From Lytechinus pictus (Eukaryota > Echinodermata > Echinoidea > Temnopleuroida > Toxopneustidae), in contig NC_087246.1 of NCBI RefSeq assembly GCF_037042905.1, positions 32,797,001-32,861,000 of the forward strand: 64,000 nucleotides of DNA, read 5' to 3'. A program made the position numbers and the translations under genes. The notes under the pieces are model-generated. The model searched no databases. It was not told the DNA's origin and saw nothing but the letters and a program-made list of their open reading frames with translations. Positions 63,878-64,000 of this stretch are shown here, piece after piece. Within the stretch, counting starts at the first letter, position 1, and each line of letters starts with the position of its first letter.

Positions 63878-64000
63878 GTATGTTAGGTTTGATTCATCTA
63901 ATCTTGATATCGAATTTCCTCACATTCCATTCTGTTTGCCTCGTAATGACAATAATAACTTTCATTTTGTGTGGCACTTTACATATTTGGGCAAATCTGT

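Overview
The window is eukaryotic and intron-rich. It carries about fifty small coding exons, nearly all bounded by GT..AG, in a matrix of AT-rich introns packed with SINEs, LINE pieces and short inverted-repeat transposons. The repeat content (a foldback transposon with 15-bp tandem repeats in its arms, tRNA-derived SINEs, TTAA-flanked miniature elements) and the modular extracellular protein point to an echinoderm, most probably a sea urchin. This identification rests on pattern recognition, not on a database search.

One gene spans the window on the + strand and is open at both ends. I recognise 50 consecutive exons (4648-63877). They sum to 9,110 coding bases, about 3,036 codons, and stay in one continuous frame. 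No start codon, signal peptide, stop codon, promoter or polyadenylation site is inside the window. The order of modules is: three EGF-like domains; vWD-C8-TIL-VWC/TILa module 1 (9047-13648); four EGF-like domains (13906-16457); module 2 (17610-27677); six EGF-like domains (28685-38197); two fibronectin type III-like exons that each end in a half-EGF tail (38991-40340); then modules 3, 4, 5 and 6 in tandem (40902-63877, module 6 cut by the window edge). Every module is bounded by phase-1 introns, so modules can be duplicated or skipped without breaking the frame. All six vWD domains keep a GDPH motif and a CGLC motif. The architecture is that of a giant secreted, disulfide-linked mucin/zonadhesin/FCGBP-type protein, and it resembles echinoderm adhesive (footprint) proteins. 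The exact function is inferred.

The introns hold the rest. From left to right the main items are: a ~1 kb long inverted repeat at the window start; a miniature element split by two insertions (2482-4486); a large CTA microsatellite interrupted by a double-headed tRNA-like SINE (7437-8440); a TTAA-flanked miniature element (12668-13256); a ~4.05 kb foldback (TU-like) transposon with an 8-bp target duplication nested in a SINE tail (22056-26390); a second TTAA element (29043-29641); a full-length LINE on the minus strand with both ORFs open (about 29810-34980); a CpG-dense intronic patch with two palindromic CRE sites (36497-36672); and further SINEs and miniature elements up to the end. One EGF exon (35997-36110) uses a GC donor. 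A decayed fragment of a TIL exon lies in the intron after module 5's TIL exon.
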